Positions 15,829 to 24,425 of a stretch of 64,000 nt of DNA are shown in pieces. Source of the DNA: Streptomyces sp. HUAS ZL42 (GTDB lineage: Bacteria > Actinomycetota > Actinomycetes > Streptomycetales > Streptomycetaceae); NCBI RefSeq assembly GCF_040782645.1, contig NZ_CP160403.1, forward strand, positions 2,914,001-2,978,000, in the 5' to 3' direction. The notes under the pieces are model-generated. The model was given only the letters and a program-made list of their open reading frames with translations. It did not search any database and had not been told where the DNA came from. A program made the translations under genes and the position numbers. Within the stretch, counting starts at the first letter, position 1. Every line of letters begins with the position of its first letter.

Positions 15829-17967
15829 CTATCTCCCCGGCGTCTGCGCCCGGCTCACGTCGTACACCCCCGGCACGTTCCGCATCGCGCGCATCAGGGC
15901 GGGCAGGTGGGCCGCGTCCGGGAGTTGGACGGTGTAGGTGTGGCGTACGCGCTGCTGGCTCGGGGGTTCGACGGTCGCCGAGACGATTTCCGCGCCCTCC
16001 AGGGCCATCGCTTCCGTGAGGTCCGCGAGGAGATGAGCGCGCCCGAACGATTCGGCGACCAGGGTGACCCGGCACTCGGCGGTGTCGCCCCAGCTCACGC
16101 CGACCTCCGCGCGCCCCGCTTCCTTCATCCGTCCCACCGCGGCGCACTCGACGCGGTGGACGGTCACCACTCCCCCGCGCACGGTGAAGCCGGTGACCTC
16201 GTCCGGCGGGACGGGAGTGCAGCAGCCGGCGAGCCGTACGGTGGCACCCGGTCGGTCGAGGACGACGTTCGCGGCGTCGTGCCGGCCGACGGGGCCGTCG
16301 CCAAGGGGACGCAGGGCCACGGGTGACGCGCCACCGCCCTCGGCGGCCTCGGTCTCCTGCGGTTCGTCGTGCGCCGGGTGGGCCGCGATCCACCGTTGGA
16401 TGGCGATCCGTGCGGCCGGTGTGTGGGCGTGCTCCAGCCACTCCCGGGACGGCTCCGAGGCGGGGTCCTGGCCCATGAGGAGCTGGACGGTGTCGCCGTC
16501 CCGCAGGACGGTGCTCAGCGTCGCCAGGCGGCCGTTGACGCGGGCGCCGATGCACGCGTGCGCGTCCTCGCCGTACTGCGCGTACGCGGCGTCCACACAG
16601 GTCGCTCCCTCGGGCAGGCCCAGCGTGCCGCCGTCGGGCCGGAAGACGGTGATCTCGCGGTCCTGGGCCAGGTCCTCGCGCAGGGTCGACCAGAACGTGT
16701 CGGGGTCGGGCGCGGCCTCCTGCCAGTCGAGGAGGCGGGAGAGCCAGCCGGGCCGGGTGGGGTCCGCGCGCTCGCCGTCGACGGGCTCCTCCGAAGGCGG
16801 AGCGTAGGGATTGCCGAGCGCGACGACGCCGGCCTCGGCGACCTTGTGCATCTGGTGGGTGCGGATGAGGACTTCGCCGACCTGGCCGTCCTCGCGGGCG
16901 ACCGCCGTGTGCAGCGACTGGTACAGGTTGAACTTGGGGACGGCGATGAAGTCCTTGAACTCCGAGACGACGGGCGTCATACAGGTGTGCAGTTCGCCGA
17001 GGACGGCGTAACAGTCGGCGTCGTCGTTGACCAGCACCAGCAGACGGCCGAAGTCGGCGCCGCGCAGTCGGCCCCGCTTGCGGGCGACGCGGTGCAGGGA
17101 GACGAAATGCCGCGGCCGGATGAGGACTTCCGCCTGGATCCCGGCGTCACGCAGGACCGTGCGCATCTCGTCGGCCATCTCGGCGAGCGGGTCGTCCGCG
17201 CGGGAGGCGTTGTCGACGATCAGCCCGCGCGTGTGCTCGTACTCCTCGGGGTGGAGGATCGCGAAGACGAGGTCCTCCAGTTCGGTCTTGAGCGCCTGGA
17301 CGCCGAGCCGTTCGGCGAGCGGGATGAGGACGTCGCGGGTGACCTTGGCGATGCGCGCCTGCTTCTCCGGGCGCATCACGCCGAGGGTGCGCATGTTGTG
17401 CAGCCGGTCCGCGAGTTTGATCGACATCACGCGGACGTCGCTGCCGGTGGCGACGAGCATCTTGCGGAAGGTCTCCGGCTCGGCTGCCGCGCCGTAGTCG
17501 ACCTTCTCCAGCTTGGTGACACCGTCGACGAGGTAACGGACCTCCTCGCCGAACTGCTCGCGGACCTGATCGAGCGTCACGTCGGTGTCCTCGACGGTGT
17601 CGTGCAGCAGAGAGGCCGTCAAGGTGGTGGTCTCCGCGCCCAGTTCGGCGAGGATCAGGGTCACGGCCAGGGGATGCGTGATGTACGGCTCGCCGCTCTT
17701 GCGCATCTGGCCGCGGTGCGAGGACTCGGCCAGGACGTAGGCCCGGCGCAGCGGTTCGATGTCGGCGTCGGCGTGGTGGGCGCGGTGGGCGTCGACGACG
17801 TGTCCGATCGCGTCGGGCAGCCGGTCGCGGGAGGCGGAGCCGAGCAGGGCGGCCCTGCCCAGTCGGCGCAGGTCGATCCTGGCCCGGGCCTTCCTGCGGG
17901 GCACCGCAGGCGTCACAGCTTCCACTACTGGACCTGGGGTCGCAGGATTCGTGGCCTCCGCACTCAT
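15829..17967 (-). CDS. rshA: RelA/SpoT homologue RshA, (p)ppGpp hydrolase with altered synthetase domain
   Basis: RSH proteins control (p)ppGpp. This 712-residue protein has an intact HD hydrolase domain: THPLAVTLILAELG, SLLHDTVEDTD and IKLADRLHNMRT. The synthetase region departs from the usual motifs: IRPRHFVSLHR replaces GRPKHxYSIYxKM, and GRLLVLV lacks the usual Arg of the GVRVLV strand, although FKDFIAVPKFNLYQSLHT is kept. TGS and ACT domains follow. The ATG at 17965-17967 has GGAGG 5 nt upstream; an earlier GTG overlaps that site. I name it RshA because streptomycetes have a separate RelA and this divergent second copy sits near dapF. Confidence 0.88.
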   Translation of the reverse strand: MSAEATNPATPGPVVEAVTPAVPRRKARARIDLRRLGRAALLGSASRDRLPDAIGHVVDAHRAHHADADIEPLRRAYVLAESSHRGQMRKSGEPYITHPLAVTLILAELGAETTTLTASLLHDTVEDTDVTLDQVREQFGEEVRYLVDGVTKLEKVDYGAAAEPETFRKMLVATGSDVRVMSIKLADRLHNMRTLGVMRPEKQARIAKVTRDVLIPLAERLGVQALKTELEDLVFAILHPEEYEHTRGLIVDNASRADDPLAEMADEMRTVLRDAGIQAEVLIRPRHFVSLHRVARKRGRLRGADFGRLLVLVNDDADCYAVLGELHTCMTPVVSEFKDFIAVPKFNLYQSLHTAVAREDGQVGEVLIRTHQMHKVAEAGVVALGNPYAPPSEEPVDGERADPTRPGWLSRLLDWQEAAPDPDTFWSTLREDLAQDREITVFRPDGGTLGLPEGATCVDAAYAQYGEDAHACIGARVNGRLATLSTVLRDGDTVQLLMGQDPASEPSREWLEHAHTPAARIAIQRWIAAHPAHDEPQETEAAEGGGASPVALRPLGDGPVGRHDAANVVLDRPGATVRLAGCCTPVPPDEVTGFTVRGGVVTVHRVECAAVGRMKEAGRAEVGVSWGDTAECRVTLVAESFGRAHLLADLTEAMALEGAEIVSATVEPPSQQRVRHTYTVQLPDAAHLPALMRAMRNVPGVYDVSRAQTPGR

Positions 17968-18156
17968 GGGCACCTCCGGCTGCGTGGACCGGCGGACGGA
18001 GTGCCCATGGCGGACACGGCTCAGGGGGTGGCAACGGTCCCCCGTCCGGGCCGGTGCTTGATGCTACCGAGCCCACCACGCGCGACTGACCGCCTCTCCC
18101 CGAGCGTGAAACGGATCACCCATTCGAGCGACGCTTTGGGGGTTTACGGTTTTGCG

Positions 18157-18169
18157 CCATGTGACATGG
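18157..18169. promoter_or_regulatory. 13-bp palindrome upstream of rshA
   Basis: CCATGT-G-ACATGG is a perfect dyad, located 190 nt upstream of the rshA ATG and 96 nt past the dapF stop. A candidate operator for rshA; I do not recognise the binding protein. The rest of 17968-18264 shows no gene. Confidence 0.4.
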
Positions 18170-18264
18170 AGTCAGCCGCACTCTCGAAACCCGCATCCAG
18201 ACCCGGGGGTTGCCTTGCTCACGACTCGGCCGCCCGGACCTCCGATACGAAGCTTTCGCTCCCG

Positions 18265-19158
18265 TCAGCGAACCGACGTTTCCAGCCACTCCGCGTCGAT
18301 CTCGCCCTCGGCGACGATCACCGCGGGGCCGGTCATCTCGATCTCGCCGTCGGGCCGCTCGGTGATCACCAGACGGCCGCCCAGGACGTCGACGGTGTAC
18401 GTCGCCGGAGTCCCGGTGGCCGTCGGGTCGGCACCGTCCCGCCGCGCGGCCGCCACGGCGACGGCGCACGCGCCCGTGCCGCACGAGCGGGTCTCGCCGG
18501 CGCCGCGCTCGTGCACGCGCATCGCGACGTGCCGGGGGCCGCGATCGACGACGAACTCGACGTTGACCCCGTCCGGGTAGGCGGAGGCAGGGCTGAAGGG
18601 CGGGGCGGAGAACAGGTCCCCGGCGTGTGTGAGATCGTCCACGAAGGCGACCGCGTGGGGGTTGCCCATGTTCACGTTCCGCGCGGGCCAGCTGCGCTCG
18701 CCCACGCTCACCGTGACGTCCCCTTCGGGGAGGCGTGCCTTGCCCATGCCGACGGTGATGTCGCCCGCGGTGGAGCCGCCGTGGGATGCGGTCTTCGCGA
18801 TGTGCACGGTCTTCACGCCCCCGCGCGTGGCGACCGCGAGGTCGCCCTCCCCCACGTGCCCGGCGCGCTGGAGGTAGCGCGCGAACACCCGCACGCCGTT
18901 GCCGCACATCTCCGCGATCGAGCCGTCGCCATTGCGGTAGTCCATGAACCACTCGGCCTCGGCCGCCATGTCCTGGGCCTCGGGGTGCGCCGCGGACCGC
19001 ACGACGTGCAGCAGTCCGTCACCGCCGATGCCCGCACGGCGGTCGCACAGGGCGGCCACCGCGGCCGGGGGCAGGTCGATGGCGTTCTCCGGGTCCGGGA
19101 CGATCACGAAGTCGTTCTCGGTGCCGTGACCCTTGAGGAAGGCGATCCGCGTGCTCAT
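18265..19158 (-). CDS. dapF: Diaminopimelate epimerase
   Basis: Converts LL- to meso-diaminopimelate for lysine and cell-wall synthesis, using two cysteines as acid and base. The 297-residue product begins MSTRIAFLKGHGTENDFV. The first catalytic Cys is in MCGNGVRVFARYL and the second in SCGTGACAVAVAA. RRAGIGGDGLL, GNPHAVAFVDD and DRGPRHVAMRVHERGAGETR are further family blocks. ATG at 19156-19158. Streptomyces peptidoglycan contains LL-DAP, so the enzyme mainly serves lysine synthesis in this genus. It lies between miaA and rshA on the same strand. Confidence 0.96.
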   Translation of the reverse strand: MSTRIAFLKGHGTENDFVIVPDPENAIDLPPAAVAALCDRRAGIGGDGLLHVVRSAAHPEAQDMAAEAEWFMDYRNGDGSIAEMCGNGVRVFARYLQRAGHVGEGDLAVATRGGVKTVHIAKTASHGGSTAGDITVGMGKARLPEGDVTVSVGERSWPARNVNMGNPHAVAFVDDLTHAGDLFSAPPFSPASAYPDGVNVEFVVDRGPRHVAMRVHERGAGETRSCGTGACAVAVAAARRDGADPTATGTPATYTVDVLGGRLVITERPDGEIEMTGPAVIVAEGEIDAEWLETSVR

Positions 19159-19204
19159 TCCTCGATCGTACGGGGTGGGTACGACAACCCGTCGCGCACC
19201 GGCG

Positions 19205-19708
19205 TCAGCGCAGGCGGGCGACCCGCCACACGGCCAGCACCACCACAGCGGCGACCATCACGGCGTACGCCAGTACGACCCGCCAGTCCGGGCGGCGCCC
19301 GGAGCCGCGCGGGGGCAGGCCCGGCCAGGTGTACCCCACCCGGCGCGCGGCCATCATGCCCCAGCCCGCCGCACAGGAGCAGATCAGCAGCCCCAGCATG
19401 GCGATCACCGCCCCGCTGTCTCCGAAGTCGAAGGCCAGCGGGAAGGCGAACATCAGGGAGCCGGTCGCGGCCAGGGCCACGATGGGAGCGAGCTGCCAGA
19501 TGCGCAGCCGGCGCTGCGGGCGCAGCTCGACCTCGACCTCGGGGCCACCCGCGAACATCTCCTCGGGCTCGGGCCCGTCGTCGGTGACGCCACCCTGGGT
19601 GTCGTCCGGCCCGTCGGGGCTCAGACGCTCGTCACCCCGCTCCGGCTCAGCACTGCCGGTGGTGACTGACTCGGTGCCTTCTGCGGTGTCGCGAGGGCCG
19701 GCCTCCAT
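19205..19708 (-). CDS. Conserved hypothetical membrane protein
   Basis: About 167 residues. The first ~75 are acidic and disordered (PERGDERLSPDGPDDTQGG). Three hydrophobic segments follow: LAPIVALAATGSLMFAFPL, AVIAMLGLLICSCAAGWGMM and VVLAYAVMVAAVVVLAVW. The ATG at 19706-19708 follows GGAGGG at about 10 nt and is preferred over a GTG at 19738 that lacks a ribosome site. It lies 46 nt upstream of dapF and may be co-transcribed with it. I do not recognise a domain. Confidence 0.75.
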   Translation of the reverse strand: MEAGPRDTAEGTESVTTGSAEPERGDERLSPDGPDDTQGGVTDDGPEPEEMFAGGPEVEVELRPQRRLRIWQLAPIVALAATGSLMFAFPLAFDFGDSGAVIAMLGLLICSCAAGWGMMAARRVGYTWPGLPPRGSGRRPDWRVVLAYAVMVAAVVVLAVWRVARLR

Positions 19709-19816
19709 CGCCACGCGCCCTCCCAACTCGGACTCCACTTGGTCGATCGAAGCTCGATGATGGCACGGTGTCGGAGGCCCGGACGGCGGCCTGGGCGTCC
19801 CGATGCAATGACGTGA

Positions 19817-20755
19817 TCAGGCTGTAACCGGTCGGGCGACCAACGCCAGCGCGAGCTGCGGAAGTTCTGTGAGGTCCGCCGCAGCCCCACTCAACCAGTG
19901 CACCCGCGGATCGCGCCTGAACCACGAATCCTGACGGCGCGCGAAGCGCTTGGTGGCCCGGACGGTCTCCGCGCGCGCCTCCTCCTGCGTGCACTCCCCG
20001 GCGAGCGCGTCGAGCACCTGCTGGTAGCCGAGCGCGCGCGACGCCGTACGCCCTTCGCGCAACCCCTGGGCCTCCAGTGCGCGGACCTCGTCCACCAGCC
20101 CGGCGTCCCACATCCGGTCGACCCGTCGGGCGATGCGCTCGTCGAGCTCGGGGCGGGCCACGTCGACGCCGATCTGGACCGTGTCGTAGACGGAGTCGTG
20201 GCCCGGGAGGTTGGCAGTGAAGGGCTTGCCGGTGATCTCGATCACTTCGAGGGCCCGGACGATACGGCGGCCGTTGCTGGGCAGGATCGCCTGCGCGGCC
20301 TCGGGATCGGCGGCGGCCAGCCGGGCGTGCAGCGCGCCGGAGCCACGCAGCGTGAGCTCCTCCTCGAGCCGGGCCCGGACCTCGGGGTCGGTACCGGGGA
20401 ACTCCAGGTTGTCGACGGCCCCGCGGACGTACAGCCCGGAGCCGCCGACCAGGATCGGCCAGCGCCCCTCGGCGAGCAGCGCGTCGATCCGCTCCCGCGC
20501 GAGCCGCTGGTACTCGGCGACGGACGCCGTGACGGTCACGTCCCAGATGTCCAGGAGATGATGCGGGACCCCGCCGCGTTCCTCGGGCGTCAGCTTGGCG
20601 GTGCCGATGTCCATCCCTCGGTAGAGCTGCATGGAGTCGGCGTTGACGACGTCGCCGCCGAGCTGCCGGGCCAGGAAGACGCCCAGATCGGACTTTCCGG
20701 CCGCGGTGGGTCCGACGACGGCGATGACACGGGGGGCGGAAGGTGCGCTGCTCAC
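19817..20755 (-). CDS. miaA: tRNA dimethylallyltransferase MiaA
   Basis: Adds a dimethylallyl group to A37 of tRNAs reading UNN codons; MiaB, encoded 1.6 kb away, then methylthiolates it. The 312-residue product starts at the GTG at 20753-20755 (VSSAPSAPRVIAVVG). It contains the P-loop GPTAAGKS, NADSMQLYRGMDIGTAK, PHHLLDIWD, and the tRNA-binding GYQQVLDAL and RATKRFARRQDSWFRRD. The open frame runs another ~230 codons upstream, but that part has the composition of noncoding sequence and gives a protein far too long for the family. Confidence 0.95.
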   Translation of the reverse strand: MSSAPSAPRVIAVVGPTAAGKSDLGVFLARQLGGDVVNADSMQLYRGMDIGTAKLTPEERGGVPHHLLDIWDVTVTASVAEYQRLARERIDALLAEGRWPILVGGSGLYVRGAVDNLEFPGTDPEVRARLEEELTLRGSGALHARLAAADPEAAQAILPSNGRRIVRALEVIEITGKPFTANLPGHDSVYDTVQIGVDVARPELDERIARRVDRMWDAGLVDEVRALEAQGLREGRTASRALGYQQVLDALAGECTQEEARAETVRATKRFARRQDSWFRRDPRVHWLSGAAADLTELPQLALALVARPVTA

Positions 20756-20937
20756 CGCATCAGTGTCCCAAACCTCGCACCCCGGCCTCGAACGAGTTAC
20801 GTGACGAAGCGGGTCGGGGGTCGTTGCCCGTTGCGAGGTTTCCGCCGCCGTTTCGCAGACGCGGCGAGCCGGGTGACGCAAACGGACGCACCGGGCGACG
20901 CGGGATTTCGTCCGCACGAGTAGCATATGGAGTGGAT

Positions 20938-21222
20938 ATGGGCGTTTTTGCGCGACTTCTCCGGAGGTCGAAGGCGACGGAGGAGGCGTCAACCGCCGAG
21001 GCACAGACCGCCACACCGGCGGCCCCGCCCACGGCGGGGGACGGTGTGACGGACGAGCCCGCGGAGGCGGGGCAGGCGAAGGGGTCGGCGGAGTCCGAGG
21101 ACGCGGTGGAGGAAGCGACGGAGGCCGTCGCGGAAGCCGCTGCCGAGGCCGTGGACATCCCGAAGCAGCAGTCCGCCGAGGAGGCGGCCGACAGTGAGGC
21201 CGGCGAGGGCGCCCGCACGTGA
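20938..21222 (+). CDS. Small acidic Ala/Glu-rich protein
   Basis: A 94-residue product, MGVFARLLRRSKATEEAST onward, with a basic amphipathic N-terminus and then a long Ala/Glu/Thr-rich disordered region. GGAG lies 5 nt before the ATG. It starts 26 bases upstream of the antitoxin-like gene on the same strand and diverges from miaA. No domain recognised; it may be a partner of the following gene. Confidence 0.7.
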   Translation: MGVFARLLRRSKATEEASTAEAQTATPAAPPTAGDGVTDEPAEAGQAKGSAESEDAVEEATEAVAEAAAEAVDIPKQQSAEEAADSEAGEGART

Positions 21223-21247
21223 GTGGACCCGCGAGGGAAGGTGACCC

Positions 21248-21517
21248 ATGGGTCTTTTGCACAATTTGAAGGCCAAGCTCTCCCCGGCCAAGGACAAGGT
21301 CTCGGACCTCGCGCAACAGCACGGGGGCAAGATCACACACGGCCTGGACAAGGCCGCCAAGGTCGTCGACGAGAAGACCAAGGGCAAGTACAGCGACAGG
21401 ATCCATACGGGCACCGGCAAGGCCAAGGGCGCCATGGACCGCCTCGCGCACAAGGGCGACACCTCAGCGGGTGGCGACACCTTCACGCCGCCGGACTCCC
21501 CACCGCCGGCTTCCTGA
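21248..21517 (+). CDS. Antitoxin-like small protein (MT0933 family)
   Basis: 89 residues, MGLLHNLKAKLSPAKDKVSD, Lys/Ala-rich with the repeating pattern AKDKVSDLAQQHGGKITHGLDKAAKVVDEKTKGKY that I associate with the actinobacterial MT0933-type putative antitoxins. No recognisable toxin gene is adjacent; the upstream neighbour is a small acidic protein. The antitoxin label is therefore a family name rather than a demonstrated role. A strong hairpin follows the stop. Confidence 0.72.
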   Translation: MGLLHNLKAKLSPAKDKVSDLAQQHGGKITHGLDKAAKVVDEKTKGKYSDRIHTGTGKAKGAMDRLAHKGDTSAGGDTFTPPDSPPPAS

Positions 21518-21530
21518 AGGGCACATCGAT

Positions 21531-21573
21531 CGGCGGACGGCCGCGAAGCACGACGACTCGCGGCCGTCCGCCG
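21531..21573. terminator. Terminator after the antitoxin-like gene
   Basis: A perfect 16-bp stem: CGGCGGACGGCCGCGA (21531-21546) pairs with 21558-21573 around an 11-nt loop. It is 14 nt past the stop at 21517 and 56 nt before the end of the converging gene at 21629. Confidence 0.85.
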
Positions 21574-21628
21574 TTTCACCGGCTGTACGACACGGCCGTC
21601 GACGCCCCCGGATGCGGTCCGGGCCGGC

Positions 21629-22348
21629 CTACGACCACGTCGCGACCAGGTATCCCACGCCGTACGGCGCGTCCTCGTACAGCAGCGCGCCGGAGAGCCC
21701 CGTGTCCTCGGCGGCGCCCGCGAGCACCTGCCAGGGAGCCCGGCCCGACGCCTTCAGCTCGTGAGCCAGCCCGGCGTCGAGCGCTTTGACCGCCGCGATG
21801 TCCGCCTCACCCAGCGCACGCGCGACCTCCGCGTCGAAGGGCGCCGCCCGCTCGTCGAGGTAGCCCGGCGCCTTCAGCGTCCGGCACGCGCTGGCGTCGC
21901 CCATCACCAGCAGTGCCACCCGCCCGGCCCGTCCGCCGATTTCCCTTCCGACTTCGATACACCGCTCGGCCTCGAGAGGTTCCCCCACGCCGAGTCCCAC
22001 GATCGGGGCATCGGACCAGCCGGTCCGCCCCAGCAGCCACGCGGCCACCGCGAGCGAGGGCGGCAGCTCCCGCTCGGATGCCGCGTCTGCGCCCTCCTCC
22101 GGGCCCAGCGTCACATCGAGATCCACGCCGAAGCCCCGGAACGAGCCCCGCGCACCCTGCGGATAGGGCCCACGTCCGCTCTGTTCGGCGGGCCCGACCA
22201 CCACCAGCCGGTCCGGCCGGGCGGCAGCGAGCACGCCCAGCGCGTCCGTGCAGGCGGCACGCGCTGCGTCCAGCTCGGGCGCGGCGCCCGCGGCGACCTC
22301 GGGCACGAGGAGAGGCGGGCAGGGGCAGACTGCTGCGGCGACAAGCAT
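21629..22348 (-). CDS. Class III extradiol dioxygenase-like conserved protein
   Basis: 239 residues, beginning MLVAAAVCPCPPLLVPEVAAG. The overall pattern (CPCPPLLVPE, RPDRLVVVGPA, YPQGARGSFRGFGVD, VALLVMGDASACR) resembles the actinobacterial proteins annotated as LigB-like or extradiol dioxygenase subunit B-like. The usual metal-binding His pair near the N-terminus is not visible, so ring cleavage is doubtful. It lies 38 nt downstream of miaB and is conserved there, from memory, in Streptomyces. Confidence 0.72.
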   Translation of the reverse strand: MLVAAAVCPCPPLLVPEVAAGAAPELDAARAACTDALGVLAAARPDRLVVVGPAEQSGRGPYPQGARGSFRGFGVDLDVTLGPEEGADAASERELPPSLAVAAWLLGRTGWSDAPIVGLGVGEPLEAERCIEVGREIGGRAGRVALLVMGDASACRTLKAPGYLDERAAPFDAEVARALGEADIAAVKALDAGLAHELKASGRAPWQVLAGAAEDTGLSGALLYEDAPYGVGYLVATWS

Positions 22349-22386
22349 GATCGGCAGGGTAACCCCGGGGGCCTTCGGCAGGAGCG

Positions 22387-23916
22387 TCAGTCGCAGCCGC
22401 AGGCGCTGCCCGTGGCGACGGGCAGCGGCTCGGGGACGCCGATCTTCGGCAGGCCGAGCATCACGCCCGCAGGCGCGGCCGCCTTCTCGACGTTCCGCTT
22501 CTCCCAGGCGTCCCCCGCGCGCGTGCGGCGCACGTCCAGGACGGCGGCCTCGGCGAGGAGGTGGTGCGGGGCGGCGTACGTGATCTCGACCGTGACGACG
22601 TCGCCGGGGCGCACCTCCTGCTCCGGCTTGGTGAAATGGACCAGGCGGTTGTCGGGGGCACGGCCGGAGAGCCGGTGGGTGACGCCGTCCTTGCGGCCCT
22701 CGCCCTCGGCGACCATGAGTTCGAGCGTGCGGCCGACCTGCTTCTTGTTCTCCTCCCAGGAGATCTCCTCCTGGAGGGCGACGAGACGCTCGTAACGCGC
22801 CTGGACGACCTCCTTGGGGATCTGGTTCTCCATGGTCGCCGCCGGGGTGCCGGGCCGCTTGGAGTACTGGAAGGTGAACGCCTGCGCGAACCGCGCCTCG
22901 CGCACCACGTGCAGGGTCTGCTCGAAGTCCTCCTCGGTCTCGCCGGGGAAGCCCACGATGATGTCGGTGGTGATCGCGGCGTGCGGGATGGCCGCGCGGA
23001 CCTTCTCGATGATCCCGAGGTAACGCTCCTGCCGGTAGGAGCGGCGCATCGCCTTCAAGACCGTGTCCGAGCCGGACTGCAGCGGCATGTGCAGCTGGGG
23101 CATCACGTTCGGCGTCTCGGCCATGGCGGCGATCACGTCGTCCGTGAAGTCGCGCGGGTGCGGGGACGTGAAGCGGACGCGCTCCAGGCCCTCGATGGTG
23201 CCGCAGGCCCGCAGCAGCTTGCTGAACGCCTCACGGTCTCCGATGTCGGAGCCGTACGCGTTCACGTTCTGCCCGAGCAGCGTGATCTCGGAGACGCCCT
23301 CGGCGACCAGGGCCTCGATCTCGGCGAGGATGTCGCCGGTGCGGCGGTCCTTCTCCTTGCCGCGCAGCGCCGGGACGATGCAGAAGGTGCACGTGTTGTT
23401 GCAGCCGACGGAGATGGAGACCCAGGCCGCGTAGGCGCTCTCGCGGCGGGTGGGCAGCGTGGAGGGGAAGGCCTCGAGCGACTCGGCGATCTCGACCTGG
23501 GCCTCTTCCTGCACGCGGGCACGCTCGAGCAGCACCGGCAGCTTGCCGATGTTGTGCGTGCCGAAGACGACGTCCACCCAGGGCGCCTTCTTCACGATGG
23601 TGTCCCGGTCCTTCTGCGCCAGACAGCCGCCGACCGCGATCTGCATGCCCGGTCGCACGGCCTTCTTCGGTGCGAGGCGGCCGAGGTTGCCGTACAGCCG
23701 GTTGTCGGCGTTCTCCCGTACCGCGCAGGTGTTGAAGACCACCACGTCCGCGTCGCCGTCCGACCCCTCGGGCGCACGCACGTAACCGGCTTCCTCCAGC
23801 AGTCCGGACAATCGCTCGGAATCGTGGACGTTCATCTGGCACCCGTAGGTACGGATTTCGTATGTCTTGGATGATCGAACGTCCACTGCCGGGCTCCGGT
23901 CGCTGCTGCTGGTCAT
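22387..23916 (-). CDS. miaB: tRNA-2-methylthio-N6-dimethylallyladenosine synthase MiaB
   Basis: A radical SAM methylthiotransferase that acts on the MiaA product. The 509-residue protein has the N-terminal cluster cysteines in [21 protein letters not shown] and GGCLAQKD, the radical SAM triad in [20 protein letters not shown] and a C-terminal TRAM domain (~residues 390-460). It ends in a Cys-rich tail, ATGSACGCD. The ATG is at 23914-23916. Its first 75 bp recur, decayed, at 29407-29480 (see the repeats). Confidence 0.96.
   Translation of the reverse strand: MTSSSDRSPAVDVRSSKTYEIRTYGCQMNVHDSERLSGLLEEAGYVRAPEGSDGDADVVVFNTCAVRENADNRLYGNLGRLAPKKAVRPGMQIAVGGCLAQKDRDTIVKKAPWVDVVFGTHNIGKLPVLLERARVQEEAQVEIAESLEAFPSTLPTRRESAYAAWVSISVGCNNTCTFCIVPALRGKEKDRRTGDILAEIEALVAEGVSEITLLGQNVNAYGSDIGDREAFSKLLRACGTIEGLERVRFTSPHPRDFTDDVIAAMAETPNVMPQLHMPLQSGSDTVLKAMRRSYRQERYLGIIEKVRAAIPHAAITTDIIVGFPGETEEDFEQTLHVVREARFAQAFTFQYSKRPGTPAATMENQIPKEVVQARYERLVALQEEISWEENKKQVGRTLELMVAEGEGRKDGVTHRLSGRAPDNRLVHFTKPEQEVRPGDVVTVEITYAAPHHLLAEAAVLDVRRTRAGDAWEKRNVEKAAAPAGVMLGLPKIGVPEPLPVATGSACGCD
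23840..23914. repeat. Direct repeat copy A (5' end of miaB), left border of accessory island
   Basis: This stretch of miaB codons 1-26 matches 29407-29480 in the same orientation at about 60 of 75 positions by eye. The last ~38 bases (from ACGTCCACTGCCGGG to CGCTGCTGCTGGTC) are identical apart from one indel. Confidence 0.8.
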
Positions 23917-24084
23917 GGGTCAAGGGTAGGTGCTGTCGAGGGCCCTGTGCTCAGCGCTTCCTTCACCGGTGCCCCATGCCCGCCCGCGCCCTGGGTTCTG
24001 GGCACAGCCGAATGCCGGACCTTCTTCGACGGCCCACTTACGAGCCTCGGCAGAAGACGACAGAGCGAGGGTCCTGAGCCGTCT

Positions 24085-24380
24085 CGCGCATGGGGTGCAG
24101 CGTGCCCGGCGGCGGCCGTGGTGGCGGCCGCCGCAGCCGGTCCCCGAGGCCGACGGCACGCGCCGGGGTGCACCGCTGCCGGGCTCAGCGCGAACGGGGG
24201 CTTCGCACCAGGTCCACCGGCGTGCCGGCAATCTGCCCGGCGCGCGGCTTGCCGCCCAGCCGTCCCGATACCTCCAGCAGGGTCACGTGCATGCCCGTCC
24301 CGGTGAGCCGGTGGACGGGCGGCGAGGCCGGAGATCCCTCCGCCGACGACGATGGCGCGAACAGCCCCCGGTGCGAATTC
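24085..24380 (-). pseudogene. Frameshifted N-terminal fragment of a HemY/HemG-like protoporphyrinogen oxidase
   Basis: Read leftward, three frames together give a flavin-oxidase N-terminus. VRAIVVGGGISGLAA is the dinucleotide-binding loop. After a frameshift near 24315 comes VHRLTGTGMHVTLLEVSGRL, then GGKPRAGQIAGTPVDL. After a further decayed stretch containing a stop comes RAVGLGDRL. The spacing between VDL and RAVGLGDRL (16 codons) equals that in intact HemY proteins as I remember them. The rest of the gene is absent. The remaining sequence of 23917-24084 shows nothing recognisable. Confidence 0.72.
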
Positions 24381-24425
24381 GGTGGGTGGAGGTGTTGTTC
24401 GCAGGGGCTCCTTCGCGGGCGTCGG

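Noticed and set aside
20756..21451. N-terminal extension of the MiaA frame
   Set aside because: MiaA has a standard length from the GTG at 20755, and the extension is antisense to two better supported small genes.
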